Of a stretch of 64,000 nt of DNA, positions 9,850 to 20,906 are shown one piece after another. Every line of letters begins with the position of its first letter. The first letter of the stretch is position 1. This DNA is from Hyphomonadaceae bacterium (GTDB lineage Bacteria; Pseudomonadota; Alphaproteobacteria; Caulobacterales; Maricaulaceae). The notes below the pieces were generated by a model. That model searched no databases. It was not told where the DNA came from and saw only the letters and a program-made list of their open reading frames with translations. The stretch covers positions 1 through 64,000 of the forward strand of contig JACOMS010000001.1 of NCBI GenBank assembly GCA_014324115.1. Reading direction: 5' to 3'. Made by a program: the position numbers and the translations under genes.

Positions 9850-11034
9850 TTAGAGCACTTCCAGGATTGCGTCGGCGAATTGGGGGATGGTTTTGAGGTT
9901 TGCCCCGGCTATGTTGATGCGTGCCGAGTCAGTCATGTAAATGGATTTTTTGCGCAAGGCACGAACCTGATCCTTTGACAGGCCCAGCATTGAGAACATA
10001 CCGTTTTGTTCACGAACGGCGCGGGCTATGACCTCGCCGCCCTGGACATTGAGCGCCTCGGACAATGTAACCCGCAGATCGCTTATGCGGGTCTGCATTT
10101 CGTCAAGCTCGTCAGCCCACATTTGGCGCAAGTCCCTGTCGCCCAGGATTCGTGCCACGAGCGCGGCACCGTGATCCGGCGGCATGGAGACCAGCCTGCG
10201 CTGAACGAGGCCCAGCTCGCTCTGGACAATGTCGGCCTGTTCAGGTGTTTCGGCCAATATGAGTGCCATGCCGACGCGTTCCTTGTAGACCGCAAAATTC
10301 TTGGAACAGGAAATGCCGGAAAGCACGTTTGGCAGTGTTGCCACCACCTTGCGCAGGCCGTACAGGTCCGTCTCAAGGCCGTGGCCCAACCCGGCATAGG
10401 CGAGGTCAATAAAGGGCACCAGCCCGCGGTCCGCCATCAGATCTGTAACCGTATCCCACTGTTCATGGGTCAAATCGGCCCCGCTTGGATTGTGGCAACA
10501 GCCATGCAAAAGAATGACATCGCCCGACCTGGCTCCCGTCGAAACCGTGTCCATCATGGCATCAAAATCTACGCTCAGCGTCTCCTTGTTGTAGTAGGGA
10601 TACGATGCAAGACCGAGGCCGACAGATTCGAGCATGGGTATATGGTTTGCCCAGGTCGGTGTACTGACCCAGACCGTGGCCTGTGGACTGGCCGCCTTGA
10701 TCACCTCGACGCAGAGGCGAAGGGCACCAGACCCGCCCACGCCCTGGGCTGTGGCGATGCGGTCACCGGCGGGATGATTGTCGCCCAGGATCAAATCGGT
10801 CATCAGACGACGGAATTCCATATTGCCACTGGTCGAAACATAGGATTTGGTTATTTCCTCGTGATGGTAAAGCGCTTCGGCCTGTTTCACGGCACGCATA
10901 ATCGGTGTGGCCCCGTCATCGGTTTTGTAGACCCCGACACCAAGGTCGATTTTATTCGGGTTTGTGTCGGCCTTGGCTACCTGCATAAGGGCAATGATGG
11001 CATCAGGTTCGCATTGCGTCAGCGTATCAAACAT
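9850..11034 (-). CDS. Aspartate/aromatic amino acid aminotransferase (class I PLP)
   Basis: IDLGVGVYKTDDGATPIMRAVKQAE; LHGCCHNPSGADLTHEQW; SCSKNFAVYKERVG. Confidence 0.92.
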   Translation of the reverse strand: MFDTLTQCEPDAIIALMQVAKADTNPNKIDLGVGVYKTDDGATPIMRAVKQAEALYHHEEITKSYVSTSGNMEFRRLMTDLILGDNHPAGDRIATAQGVGGSGALRLCVEVIKAASPQATVWVSTPTWANHIPMLESVGLGLASYPYYNKETLSVDFDAMMDTVSTGARSGDVILLHGCCHNPSGADLTHEQWDTVTDLMADRGLVPFIDLAYAGLGHGLETDLYGLRKVVATLPNVLSGISCSKNFAVYKERVGMALILAETPEQADIVQSELGLVQRRLVSMPPDHGAALVARILGDRDLRQMWADELDEMQTRISDLRVTLSEALNVQGGEVIARAVREQNGMFSMLGLSKDQVRALRKKSIYMTDSARINIAGANLKTIPQFADAILEVL

Positions 11035-11167
11035 CGGTTCACTCCTGTTTCAGATTCGAGCACACTATCCCATGTAAAACTCAATGAAAAGGGGCATTTT
11101 CGAGTTTTGGCTTGAACACCGGGGTTTGACCCCTAGTATCGCGAAGGCTTCGGGAGGAGAATGGTTC

Positions 11168-12634
11168 ATGGACTTCGCTGAAAATGCAATCAAATGGATA
11201 AATTCACAAGTCTGGGGTATTCCCATGTTGGGGCTATTATTGCTGACCGGGCTTTACCTGACCGTCGGTTTGCGCTTTCTATCCATTATCCGCGTGCCCC
11301 ACGGCTTCAAACAGCTGTTCAGGAAACGATCCGATGCCGAACAAGCCGAAGGCGAGGTCACCCCCTTCGCAGCTCTGATGACAGCCCTGTGCTCAACTGT
11401 CGGAACGGGCAATATCGCGGGTGTTGCCGCGGCCATCGCGATTGGTGGCCCGGGTGCTGTGTTCTGGATGTGGATTACGGCGATTGTCGGCACGGCAACC
11501 AAATTTTCCGAAGGTGTGCTGGCCGTGCATTACCGCGAAATTGATGCCAACGGGAACCGTGTCGGCGGTCCCATGTATTATATAAAAAACGGACTGGGTC
11601 ACAAATGGATCTGGCTGGCCGTGCTGTTTGCGTTTTTCGGCTTCTTTGCCGCCCTGGGAACAGGTGCATCCATTCAGTCCAATTCTGTCGCTGATGCTCT
11701 CAGGGATCAGTATAATATCAGCCCGTTGGCCACAGCGGTGCTTCTGGCAGGTGCTGCGGCGGCTGTGATCATTGGCGGTATCCGGCGCATCGGTACCGTT
11801 GCCGCTGCCGTCATGCCTGTTATGGCTCTCGCCTATATTTCTGCCGGATTACTCGTGATTATTTTGAATATCAGTTCCGTTCCAGGCGCGTTCGCGCTCA
11901 TTTTCAAAAGCGCCTTTGGCATGCAAAGCGCCGGTACGGGGATTTCCATCGGTCTTTTAATACTGGCGATGGAGAAAGGTGTTGCGCGCGGGATCTTCTC
12001 CAACGAGGCCGGACAGGGCTCTGCGCCGATTGCCCACGCTGCGGCCCGGAACAATGACCCGGTCAATCAGGGCAGTATTGCCATGCTCGGCACGATCATT
12101 GATACGCTGATTGTCTGTACGATCACGGCGCTGGTCATTCTGACCTCGGGGGTTGTGACAACAAATTGTCTGGCCGGGCCTGAGACATTGGAAGTTCTTT
12201 TGTCCGGCGCCCAACCGCCCGGATGTGATACGGGTGCGCCCCTGACGGCTGCTGCGTTTGACTCTGTGTTAAGCGGGGTCGGCGGCCACATTGTCGCCAT
12301 TGGGCTGACCGTCTTTGCCTTTACCACCATCCTCGGCTGGTCCTACTACGGGGAGCGGTGCGCGACCTTCCTGTTTTCGGAAAAAATTATTCCGGCATAT
12401 CGTATTCTGTGGATTATCACGGTGTTCCTGTCGGCGGCGGCCATCGCGCTGGAAGACCAGATCGGGAATATCGTCAACCTGTTCTGGCTCATGGCCGATA
12501 CGCTTACGGGCCTGATGGCTGCACCGAACCTTGTCGGTCTTGTCCTGCTCTCGCCGATTGTGTTCAAAATGGCGCGGGAGTATTTCAGTCGCGAAAAAGT
12601 CGCCGGAGATATCATCACCCCGGCACCCCCCTAG
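11168..12634 (+). CDS. Sodium:alanine symporter (AGCS) family protein
   Basis: PFAALMTALCSTVGTGNIAGVAAAIAIGGPGAVFWMW; SNEAGQGSAPIAHAAARNNDPVNQG. Confidence 0.93.
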   Translation: MDFAENAIKWINSQVWGIPMLGLLLLTGLYLTVGLRFLSIIRVPHGFKQLFRKRSDAEQAEGEVTPFAALMTALCSTVGTGNIAGVAAAIAIGGPGAVFWMWITAIVGTATKFSEGVLAVHYREIDANGNRVGGPMYYIKNGLGHKWIWLAVLFAFFGFFAALGTGASIQSNSVADALRDQYNISPLATAVLLAGAAAAVIIGGIRRIGTVAAAVMPVMALAYISAGLLVIILNISSVPGAFALIFKSAFGMQSAGTGISIGLLILAMEKGVARGIFSNEAGQGSAPIAHAAARNNDPVNQGSIAMLGTIIDTLIVCTITALVILTSGVVTTNCLAGPETLEVLLSGAQPPGCDTGAPLTAAAFDSVLSGVGGHIVAIGLTVFAFTTILGWSYYGERCATFLFSEKIIPAYRILWIITVFLSAAAIALEDQIGNIVNLFWLMADTLTGLMAAPNLVGLVLLSPIVFKMAREYFSREKVAGDIITPAPP

Positions 12635-12782
12635 GCCGAACGGGCAGGGTGCAACACAGCCGGAGCCGCGAATGACCGTCAAAATCCATAGGCAACGGCA
12701 TGAAGGACCTTGTCAATATGTGTTGTTGTTGCATCAATCCCGGATTTCGGGAAAACCAAGGCATGATAAACAAATATGATTT

Positions 12783-13076
12783 ATGGAGAAAATTATGGAT
12801 ACTTTAAATCCGGCGGATGTCGCATCAGATCTCCCGGGCTGGACCGGCGGGGATAACTCTATTACGAAAAGTTTCAAATTCGAGGACTTTGCCGAAGCTT
12901 TTGGTTTCATGACACAGATCGCGATTGTTGCCGACCGTATGGACCATCATCCGGAATGGTTTAACGTCTATAACCGGGTCGACATCACACTCACCACCCA
13001 TGACGCAGGCGGTGTGACAGAGAAGGATGTGACGCTTGCCAAGGCCATGGAAAAGGCTGTCGGCCAAATTACATAA
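12783..13076 (+). CDS. 4a-hydroxytetrahydrobiopterin (pterin-4a-carbinolamine) dehydratase
   Basis: [53 protein letters not shown]. Confidence 0.93.
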   Translation: MEKIMDTLNPADVASDLPGWTGGDNSITKSFKFEDFAEAFGFMTQIAIVADRMDHHPEWFNVYNRVDITLTTHDAGGVTEKDVTLAKAMEKAVGQIT

Positions 13077-13779
13077 TTCCGGATGCCCGGGGCTTTGAGC
13101 GGGTAATTACAGCGTCGCCCACGAAGGGATTGTCCGCTCGCTCGGCCCCGAACGTGCTCATGGGCCCGTGGCCGGGAATAAAGCGCATATCCCCGCCGAG
13201 CGGCCAGAGCTTGTCCGTGATGCTGTTCAACAGATCCTGATGGTTGCTTTTCGGGAAATCCGTGCGGCCGATTGAGCCGCGAAACAGGACATCCCCGACA
13301 AAAGTGATCTTAAGAGTCCGACTGTAGATGATCACATGCCCGGGCGTATGGCCAGGTGTATGCAGAACAGTAAAATCGTAGTTCCCCAGTGTAAGGGTTT
13401 CCTTGTCTTCAAGATAGCGATCCGGCGTAACGTTTTTACCCTGTCCCGCATGGCCGTAAAGTGCCCAGCTTTCCTCGATCAGGTCAAGCCAGAACTGATC
13501 ATCCCTGTGCGGACCGATAATCGGAATACCCAGCGCGTCGCGTATGTCTTTCGCGCCGCCGGCATGGTCAAGGTGACCGTGGGTCAACCACATTTCCCGG
13601 AGCGTTACGCCGAGCTCCCCGGCCGTACTCATCAGCTTGTCAGCCTCACCACCGGGGTCAACGAGAACGCCCTCCATGGTGGCGCGGTCCCATGCTAAAG
13701 TGCAATTCTGCTGGAACGGTGTGACGGGTATGACCCGCAGGTCCAGTCCGGTTTCGCCTGATTCATTCATGTTGCGCAC
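13069..13779 (-). CDS. MBL-fold metallo-hydrolase (glyoxalase II-like)
   Basis: [43 protein letters not shown]. Confidence 0.9.
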   Translation of the reverse strand: MRNMNESGETGLDLRVIPVTPFQQNCTLAWDRATMEGVLVDPGGEADKLMSTAGELGVTLREMWLTHGHLDHAGGAKDIRDALGIPIIGPHRDDQFWLDLIEESWALYGHAGQGKNVTPDRYLEDKETLTLGNYDFTVLHTPGHTPGHVIIYSRTLKITFVGDVLFRGSIGRTDFPKSNHQDLLNSITDKLWPLGGDMRFIPGHGPMSTFGAERADNPFVGDAVITRSKPRASGIM

Positions 13780-13886
13780 ATCCAGTTCAAGTTTGGGCCA
13801 CAGGCTATACAGGTATATCAGTATATCAGCTTGTCAATTTAATGGGCTGTTTCCCTTAATTTTACGGCCCTCATTTTTCCGGGGTT

Positions 13887-15365
13887 TCACAAAAGCCTGT
13901 CCCTGATGTAGTTGACCAATCGGGCCTGCGGAATGGTTTCCTGCGCCGGGCGCGTGGATTTCCATTCCTCATTCGACTGGATTACCCTAGCCATTTCCGC
14001 ACCGCAATATAGATCCTTGATTGTGACGGTGCCGACTTTGTGTTCATCACTGCCCATCAGGACAACAAACTGCATGTTTCTGCGATCAGCATATTTCATC
14101 TGCCTCGTGACATTACCTGACCCGACATAAACTTCCGCGCGGATACCGCTTTCACGCAACCGATCGGCCAACTGGAAATATTCCGGCATCAGCCCCCTGT
14201 CGAAGGTGCAGATCAAAACCGGCGGGAGAACTTTCGTCTTGAGGGCATGCAAGCGCTCCAGGGCCGAAAGAAAACGCGACACCCCAAAACTGAAACCGGT
14301 CGCGGGTACCGTCTGCCCGCGAAAGCGTGAGACAAGATCATCATAGCGCCCGCCCCCGCCGATGGATCCGACGCGTACCGGGTTCCCCTTTTTATCGCAA
14401 ATATCGGTCCGCAGTTCCGCTTCGAAGACGGGGCCTGTGTAGTAGCCCAATCCGCGCACGACAGAGGTATCGAAACTCACCTGGGTTGGGCCAAATCCGG
14501 TTGCAGTCAAAAGCCTGTCGATTTCGTTGAGTTCATCACAGCCTTCACGCCCGCGATATGTTTGTCCGATCAGACGATCCAGTGTGGACAGTGTGGTCGT
14601 GCGATCCCGGTCCGGCAGAGCTGTAAACTCCAGAACAGCCTGAATGGCGTCCGGCGCCAATCCGGCCCCTTCGGTGTAATCACCGCTTTCATCCTTACGC
14701 CCGCTGCCGAGAAGTGCCTCGACACCGTTCGGGCCGAGACGATCCAGTTTGTCGATGGCGCGCAGCACCCGCAGACGCTGTTCCAATCCGTCATCTGTAA
14801 GCGGGATTTCCGAGCGTTCAAGTATTCCGTCCAGCAATTTGCGGTTATTGACCCGAACTGCATATTGTCCCGTTTCAAGCCCCGCGGCTTCCATAATTTC
14901 AGCAGCCATCATGATCATTTCAGCATCGGCTACGGCTCCCGGTACGCCGACACTATCAGCGTCGCATTGCATGAATTGCCGGAACCGGCCCGGCCCCGGT
15001 TTCTCATTGCGGTATACGCTGCCGACCTGATAGCGGCGATAGGGGATGACCAGATCATTAAAGTTTTCCGCCACGAAGCGGGCGAGCGGCGCGGTCAGAT
15101 CATATCGCAAAGATAGCCATTGTTCATCGTCATCCCGCAGCGCGAACACACCCGTATTGGGCCGGTCTTCATCCGGGAGAAACTTACCGAGAGCATCGGC
15201 ATATTCGAAGGCCGGGGTCCGCAAGGGTTCGAATCCATGGGCTTCATAAACGGAAAAAGCCGCATCAATCAGTTGCCGCTCCGCGCGCAGGACCTGTCCC
15301 GACATGTCATCGAAACCCCTCGGGCGCCGGGCTTTGGGGCGTTGCGGCCTGTTTTTTCGCGCCAT
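13887..15365 (-). CDS. hisS: Histidyl-tRNA synthetase
   Basis: PRGFDDM, LRYDLTAPLARF, YRNEKPGPGRFRQFMQCDADSVG, class II aaRS motifs; ORF opens at 15455, MARKNRPQ start preferred. Confidence 0.95.
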   Translation of the reverse strand: MARKNRPQRPKARRPRGFDDMSGQVLRAERQLIDAAFSVYEAHGFEPLRTPAFEYADALGKFLPDEDRPNTGVFALRDDDEQWLSLRYDLTAPLARFVAENFNDLVIPYRRYQVGSVYRNEKPGPGRFRQFMQCDADSVGVPGAVADAEMIMMAAEIMEAAGLETGQYAVRVNNRKLLDGILERSEIPLTDDGLEQRLRVLRAIDKLDRLGPNGVEALLGSGRKDESGDYTEGAGLAPDAIQAVLEFTALPDRDRTTTLSTLDRLIGQTYRGREGCDELNEIDRLLTATGFGPTQVSFDTSVVRGLGYYTGPVFEAELRTDICDKKGNPVRVGSIGGGGRYDDLVSRFRGQTVPATGFSFGVSRFLSALERLHALKTKVLPPVLICTFDRGLMPEYFQLADRLRESGIRAEVYVGSGNVTRQMKYADRRNMQFVVLMGSDEHKVGTVTIKDLYCGAEMARVIQSNEEWKSTRPAQETIPQARLVNYIRDRLL

Positions 15366-15447
15366 GATTTGCTTCGTTTTCCGGATTCCTGTATGGGCAC
15401 GGGTGTAGCGACGCTGTCTAACAGGAGCAATTCTGATTGGAAATACC

Positions 15448-16008
15448 ATGCTCAAAAACCATCCTGAAAATCCCTGGCAAATTCGCGGCGATAAAAAAAT
15501 TTACGACAATCCCTGGATCAGGGTGACAGAGTATGACGTCATCAATCCGGCGGGTGGCCGGAGCGACTATACCGTCGTGCACTTCAAAAATGTAGCCGTT
15601 GGTATCGTCGCTATTCAGGACAATCATATCTGGTTGGTGGGGCAAACACGCTTTCCATTCGGAGACTACTCATGGGAATTACCCAAGGGTGGAAGCCCAA
15701 AGGGAGAAAGTTCTGTAGAGACCGCTCGCAGGGAGCTCGGCGAGGAAGCCGGGCTGGCGGCTGAGGCCATGACACTGTTCATGCAAATGCGCGTGTCAAA
15801 TTCAGTCTGTGATGAACGGGCCGAGATTTTTATCGCCAAGGGACTATCTGAAGTCGAGGCAAAACCTGAAGATACCGAAGACATTATGGTACGAAAGGTG
15901 CCGCTTCAGGACTATTTTGATGAGGTTCTGGCGGGAAAGATAACGGATTCAATTACGGTCGCCGCCGCATACAAGCTGATGTATATTCGGGTGTCACCGG
16001 ACTCCTGA
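15448..16008 (+). CDS. NUDIX hydrolase (ADP-ribose pyrophosphatase-like)
   Basis: GSPKGESSVETARRELGEEAGLAA Nudix box. Confidence 0.9.
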   Translation: MLKNHPENPWQIRGDKKIYDNPWIRVTEYDVINPAGGRSDYTVVHFKNVAVGIVAIQDNHIWLVGQTRFPFGDYSWELPKGGSPKGESSVETARRELGEEAGLAAEAMTLFMQMRVSNSVCDERAEIFIAKGLSEVEAKPEDTEDIMVRKVPLQDYFDEVLAGKITDSITVAAAYKLMYIRVSPDS

Positions 16009-16049
16009 AGCGCATTGCAGGGACGGGAAAAAGAGTTATTGCACAGCTT

Positions 16050-16826
16050 ATGCCCTCAATTGATCTTAATGCTGATCTTGGAGAGTCTGGCACAAGGCCG
16101 GGCCTCGAACGGGAAACCTGCATTCTGGATTATGTCAGCTCCGCCAATATCGCCTGTGGCGGTCATGCGGGCGATCCGTACAGCATGAGTCTCATGATCA
16201 GGGCCTGCAAGGTAAAAGGCGTGGTTGTCGGCGCACACCCGGCCTATCCGGACCGGGCAAATTTCGGGCGCCGGTCCATGCATCCGGGTGCCGATATCAC
16301 GGCTGCCGACCTTCGCGTGACACTCGTGCGCCAGATACACACATTGATAGACATGGCCCGCGATCAGGACATGGACGTTGCTTATGTCAAGCCTCATGGG
16401 GCGCTCTACAATGATGCCGTTAAAAATCGGGAATTGGCCGATCTTCTGGTCGGAACTGTCAAAGCCGTTAATCCCGCCCTGTTATTCATGGGCGCTCCAA
16501 AATCGGAAATGACCTGGGCAGCCGAACGACACGTTTTGAAGTTTATTCCCGAGGGCTTTATTGACAGGCGCTACACCGATGAAGGACATCTTGTACCCCG
16601 TTCAAGGGCAGGCGCTGTTTTAGGCACGGTCGAGGGGCGCATGGGTCAGCTTGCAGATATTCTGGAGAGAAGCTGTGTCATGACCGACTCCGGTCGTGCC
16701 CTCAAGCTGGATGTGGCGACCCTGTGTCTTCATGGCGATAGTGACGGGGCCTTGGCGACGGCCGCCCGGGCCCGCAAAGTCATTAAACAGGCCGGGTATC
16801 AGATCAGGTCATTCATTCATGGTTAG
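16050..16826 (+). CDS. pxpA: 5-oxoprolinase subunit A (LamB/YcsF family)
   Basis: IDLNADLGES...SSANIACGGHAGDP; KPHGALYNDA. Confidence 0.93.
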   Translation: MPSIDLNADLGESGTRPGLERETCILDYVSSANIACGGHAGDPYSMSLMIRACKVKGVVVGAHPAYPDRANFGRRSMHPGADITAADLRVTLVRQIHTLIDMARDQDMDVAYVKPHGALYNDAVKNRELADLLVGTVKAVNPALLFMGAPKSEMTWAAERHVLKFIPEGFIDRRYTDEGHLVPRSRAGAVLGTVEGRMGQLADILERSCVMTDSGRALKLDVATLCLHGDSDGALATAARARKVIKQAGYQIRSFIHG

Positions 16827-17490
16827 ACCGCCGCAAATCATTCCCTACGGCGATTCTGCCCTGCTAATGCAGTTTATGAGCGACGGCTATTCCCGGGACG
16901 TGATCAGGACGGTTCAGGCTATGTCGAGCGAATTGCGGGCAGACCCGGACTGGATAGAAGTCGTATCCGGTTATGACAGCCTTTTACTGGAGTTTGACCC
17001 GCTCAAACTTGATCCGGTTGCAGCCGAGGGCAAGCTGATCAATCTGGTCAACGGGTTCAAACCGGGTCAGGTACCCACCGGGCGGCTTGTGGAAATTCCC
17101 GTTTATTACGGCGGAAAAGACGGCCCGGATATGCAGCTTATCATGGACGCTGCGGGATTGGGTGAGTCCGAGGTCATCAGCCTGCATAGCGCAAGGGAAT
17201 ATCTGGTGTGCATGATGGGTTTCATCCCTGGATTTGCGTTTCTTTCCGCCGCCCATGACAGGTTGTACCATCCGCGCCACGAAACGCCGCGCGGTCGTGT
17301 ACCCGCTGGGTCTGTCGGGATTGGCGGGTGGCAGACGGGTATTTACGGCCTGGAGAGTCCCGGCGGATGGCAGATTATAGGCCGGACAGATATCACTATT
17401 TTTGACGCGACCCGTGACGAGCCTTTCTATTTGTCCGCTGGAGACCGGGTGAAATTTGTTCCGGCTACCCGTGGGTCGGCAAAAGGCTGA
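16819..17490 (+). CDS. pxpB: 5-oxoprolinase subunit B (KipI family)
   Basis: PYGDSALLMQF; PGFAFLSA; GGWQTGIYGLESPGGWQIIGRT; start overlaps pxpA. Confidence 0.92.
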   Translation: MVRPPQIIPYGDSALLMQFMSDGYSRDVIRTVQAMSSELRADPDWIEVVSGYDSLLLEFDPLKLDPVAAEGKLINLVNGFKPGQVPTGRLVEIPVYYGGKDGPDMQLIMDAAGLGESEVISLHSAREYLVCMMGFIPGFAFLSAAHDRLYHPRHETPRGRVPAGSVGIGGWQTGIYGLESPGGWQIIGRTDITIFDATRDEPFYLSAGDRVKFVPATRGSAKG

Positions 17491-17495
17491 ATGCC

Positions 17496-18428
17496 ATGAT
17501 TGAGGTTCTTCAATCCGGTACCCGTGCGACCTTGCAGGACTCCGGTCGGCGCGGTCACCGTTCCCGGGGCATTCCCGCATCCGGTGCGGCGGATCGGTTG
17601 AGTTTTGCTGTGGCTAACTGGATGGTCGGTAATGTATGGAACACACCGGCTATCGAATGTGTGCTGGGTGGGCAGCATTTCCGCTTTCACCAGGACACAC
17701 TGATCGGTCTCGCCGGGGCGGAAATGTGGGCTCAGGTCAATGGACAGAATGTCACGAATTACACAGCTTTTCCCGTAGAAAAGGGTGATATTCTCACCTT
17801 GAGCTTTTCAAGGCAGGGGTGCCGGGCCTATATAACTGTTCCCGGCGGATTTAACGGCCATACGTTTCTGGGCAGTGTTTCGACCTATCTTCCGGCCGGA
17901 CTGGGCGGAATTGAGGGTCGGGCGCTCAAGGTCGGTGATCATTTCCAAATCCATCCGGTTAAACGCAATCCGCGCAAACTGCCACCGGGCTACAGGGCGA
18001 CCTTTTCAAACCATATTGTTCTACGCACACGACCCGGCCCGGAGTTTGAAGATTTGACACAGGAAAGTCAGCGCCACCTGTTTATCAATCCTTTTATCGC
18101 AACGCGGAACACGAATCGTATGGGCGCACGGCTCAGGGGCAACCGCATCAGCATGCGTACCTATGAGGATATGACGAGTGGTCCGTTGTTGCCGGGTACG
18201 CTTCAGGTCCCGGCAGACTCACAACCTGTACTTGCCATGACAGATGCCCATTGCACCGGGGGTTATCCCCGTGTCCTGCAGGTTATTACCGCGGATTACT
18301 GGTTGCTTGGACAGGTGCGACCGGGCTCAAAAGTCAGTTTTCAGCGCTGTTTCTCCCGTGACGCCATTGATATCCTCAAGCGCCGGACCGCCTTTTACCG
18401 CAGCCTTATGGACGGGTTTTCATTCTGA
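17496..18428 (+). CDS. pxpC: 5-oxoprolinase subunit C (KipA family, biotin-dependent carboxyltransferase)
   Basis: MIEVLQSGTRATLQDSGRRGHRSRGIPASGAADRLSF; SGPLLPGTLQVPADSQPVLAMTDAHCTGGYPRVLQV. Confidence 0.93.
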   Translation: MIEVLQSGTRATLQDSGRRGHRSRGIPASGAADRLSFAVANWMVGNVWNTPAIECVLGGQHFRFHQDTLIGLAGAEMWAQVNGQNVTNYTAFPVEKGDILTLSFSRQGCRAYITVPGGFNGHTFLGSVSTYLPAGLGGIEGRALKVGDHFQIHPVKRNPRKLPPGYRATFSNHIVLRTRPGPEFEDLTQESQRHLFINPFIATRNTNRMGARLRGNRISMRTYEDMTSGPLLPGTLQVPADSQPVLAMTDAHCTGGYPRVLQVITADYWLLGQVRPGSKVSFQRCFSRDAIDILKRRTAFYRSLMDGFSF

Positions 18429-18433
18429 TTTCC

Positions 18434-20194
18434 GTGTCGCCCGAGCCCTATATTCTACTGGATGATCAGGTAAACGGGACTGTCCGTCATTATACGGAGC
18501 CTGTAGAAATTATCCGCGTTAATAATCCCGATGACATTCAGGATGCCTTTGGCAGATTGGAAGCTCATCAGCGGCAGGGATACTATCTGGCCGGTTACAT
18601 CGCCTATGAGACAGGCCTGTGGTTGGAGCCGAAACTGCGGCCGTTGCTGGCGTGCCATAAACAGATATTGCTCGAGTTCGGCGTGTTCGAAAACGCAAAA
18701 AACAATCCTTCCCCGGAAATTTTCGACACGCGCGTTTCCGATCCCCGGATCCGTCTGTGCCCGTGTTGGAGCGCGGCGGATTATATGGCCCGTTTTGAAC
18801 AAGTGCAGGCTTATATCCGCGCCGGAGATGTCTATCAAATCAATCTGACCTTCCCGATGAAGGGATATTATACGGGAACCGCCCGCGCTGTTTATGACGG
18901 TTTGCGCTGCCGTCAGCCAGGGGCTTTTGGTGCGATTGTTTCGCTCTCGGATCACCAGATTGTCAGTTTTTCACCGGAGCTGTTTTTCAAGACAAACGGC
19001 CCGCTGATTAACACGCGACCCATGAAAGGGACAGCCCGTCGCCTGCTCAACCCCAATGCGGACAAGGCTCAAGCAAACGCCTTGAAATCAGATGCGAAGA
19101 ATCGCGCTGAAAATCTGATGATTGTGGATTTACTGCGCAATGATCTGTCCCGTATCGCAAGAACGGGGTCTGTGTCCGTGCCGAAACTGTTTGCGCTGGA
19201 AACCTATCCGACCCTGCATCAAATGACGTCACACATACAGGCGAATTTGCGTGATGACATTAAAATCATGGACTTGTTCAAGGCACTGTTTCCTTGCGGG
19301 TCCGTGACCGGGGCACCGAAAATCCGGGCAATGGAAATCATTCATGAGCTGGAAGGCAAACCGCGCGGGGCCTATTGTGGTGCAGTCGGTTATATTGATC
19401 CCGGCGGCGACAGTTGTTTCAGTGTGGCCATCCGGACCCTGACACTCAGGGACAATATGGTAGCCTATAATATCGGTGGCGGCATCGTAAGCGACAGCGA
19501 CGGGGCAGATGAATATGTCGAGTGTCTGCTGAAGTCGGAAATTATCAGCCCACCTCACACAATTCGTCGGCCCTCGCTGATAGAAACCTTTCGGTGGACA
19601 GCCGATAAAGGCGTCATCCGGCGTGAGCGCCATCTGGCGCGATTGTCCCGGTCGGCCAAAGCTCTCGACTATCCCTTGGACGTGGATGAAATTATCGCAA
19701 AGCTCAAAACCCTTGAAGGCGAAACGGACCTGCATGTCCGGTTAGACCTGTCGCCGGACGGTTCTGTTTGCCTGCAAGCCACCCAATTCAAACCTTTGGC
19801 CGAACCTCTGAAATTATCTGTCTCCCGTCATTCCCTGTCGCGGGACATACAGGAGATAAACTACAAGGTCAGCCACCGCGATTTCTATGACGGGGAGCGC
19901 TCAAGGGTGGCGATACTGAATGGATGTGATGAACTTGTCTTTTTCAACGCCCGGGGCGAGCTCTGTGAGGGGTCTTTCACATCCCTGTTTATTGAAAGGG
20001 ATGGCCGTCTATTGACACCTTCCCTGTCTTGCGGACTGTTACCCGGAATTTTACGTGAGGAGCTTGTGTCAACGGGCAAAGCCGCAGAAACCGTCTTGAG
20101 GCCTGATGATCTGGGCACCGCGAATGCCGTTTATGTCGGTAATTCCCTGCGCGGCCTGATGCGGGCGGACCTGATCTCTCTCACACCTGTCTAA
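18434..20194 (+). CDS. pabB: Aminodeoxychorismate synthase component I fused to 4-amino-4-deoxychorismate lyase
   Basis: N-terminal chorismate-binding domain (RAGDVYQINLTFPM, FSPELFF, PMKGTARR, GSVTGAPKIRAMEII) plus C-terminal class IV aminotransferase-like domain (ETFRWTADKGVIRRERHLARL..., ELCEGSFTSLFIERDGRLLTPSLSCGLLPGILR). Confidence 0.92.
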   Translation: MSPEPYILLDDQVNGTVRHYTEPVEIIRVNNPDDIQDAFGRLEAHQRQGYYLAGYIAYETGLWLEPKLRPLLACHKQILLEFGVFENAKNNPSPEIFDTRVSDPRIRLCPCWSAADYMARFEQVQAYIRAGDVYQINLTFPMKGYYTGTARAVYDGLRCRQPGAFGAIVSLSDHQIVSFSPELFFKTNGPLINTRPMKGTARRLLNPNADKAQANALKSDAKNRAENLMIVDLLRNDLSRIARTGSVSVPKLFALETYPTLHQMTSHIQANLRDDIKIMDLFKALFPCGSVTGAPKIRAMEIIHELEGKPRGAYCGAVGYIDPGGDSCFSVAIRTLTLRDNMVAYNIGGGIVSDSDGADEYVECLLKSEIISPPHTIRRPSLIETFRWTADKGVIRRERHLARLSRSAKALDYPLDVDEIIAKLKTLEGETDLHVRLDLSPDGSVCLQATQFKPLAEPLKLSVSRHSLSRDIQEINYKVSHRDFYDGERSRVAILNGCDELVFFNARGELCEGSFTSLFIERDGRLLTPSLSCGLLPGILREELVSTGKAAETVLRPDDLGTANAVYVGNSLRGLMRADLISLTPV

Positions 20195-20282
20195 CCGCAT
20201 AACAGGGTGTTTTCGAAACAGCGCGGTTTCGGCGATGCCGCCAGCATTTACCTGATCCGAAGCAGCCTGTATCAGCGCTGCC

Positions 20283-20906
20283 GTGGGAGAGGTGCATCCA
20301 ACATTGGTGGCCATTACAGGCGGTAGCGGTGCGGGTAAAACCGCCTTGGCCCGTGCCCTTGGGGAACGGCTTGGAGACGATACATGCGTGTTAATAGGTC
20401 AGGACGATTATTATCACGATATTCGACGTTATGGCGATAATCCGGACAAGATAAATTTTGATGTGCCTGCCAGCATTGACTTCGGTTTGCTTTCGCAACA
20501 TCTGCGGGAGTTAAAATCAGGCATGACTATCGCGAAGCCGCAATATGACTATAAAACCCATTGCCGCAGTGCCGACTCTGTTCAGGTCAGTCCCAAGCCC
20601 GTTATCATCGTTGAAGGCATACTTGTCCTTGCTGATCCCTCCATGCCGGATTTGTTCGATCATACCTGCTACATTGCCTGCGGGGAGGATATCCGTCTCG
20701 CGCGCCGACTGGAACGGGATGTGCGCGAGAGGGGACGGGAACAGGACGAGGTTATGCGCCGTCTCAAAACCCACGTCGTGCCGTATCACAACCGCTATGT
20801 TCGCCGTTTGCGCGAGACAGTCGATGTCGTGATAAAACAGCAGGACCTGGTTGATAATTTCGGTGCTGTGGTAAATCGCCTTGTCAGGGACTGGCAACCG
20901 AAATAG
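20283..20906 (+). CDS. udk: Uridine kinase
   Basis: ITGGSGAGKTALARAL P-loop; DDYYHD; FDVPASIDF; PQYDYKTHCR. Confidence 0.88.
   Translation: MGEVHPTLVAITGGSGAGKTALARALGERLGDDTCVLIGQDDYYHDIRRYGDNPDKINFDVPASIDFGLLSQHLRELKSGMTIAKPQYDYKTHCRSADSVQVSPKPVIIVEGILVLADPSMPDLFDHTCYIACGEDIRLARRLERDVRERGREQDEVMRRLKTHVVPYHNRYVRRLRETVDVVIKQQDLVDNFGAVVNRLVRDWQPK

Noticed and set aside
10006-11115. 369-aa plus-strand ORF
   Set aside because: Antisense to the aminotransferase gene, whose motifs are unambiguous
15210-15235. ggttcgaatcc T-loop-like string
   Set aside because: Lies inside hisS coding sequence; no tRNA arms around it
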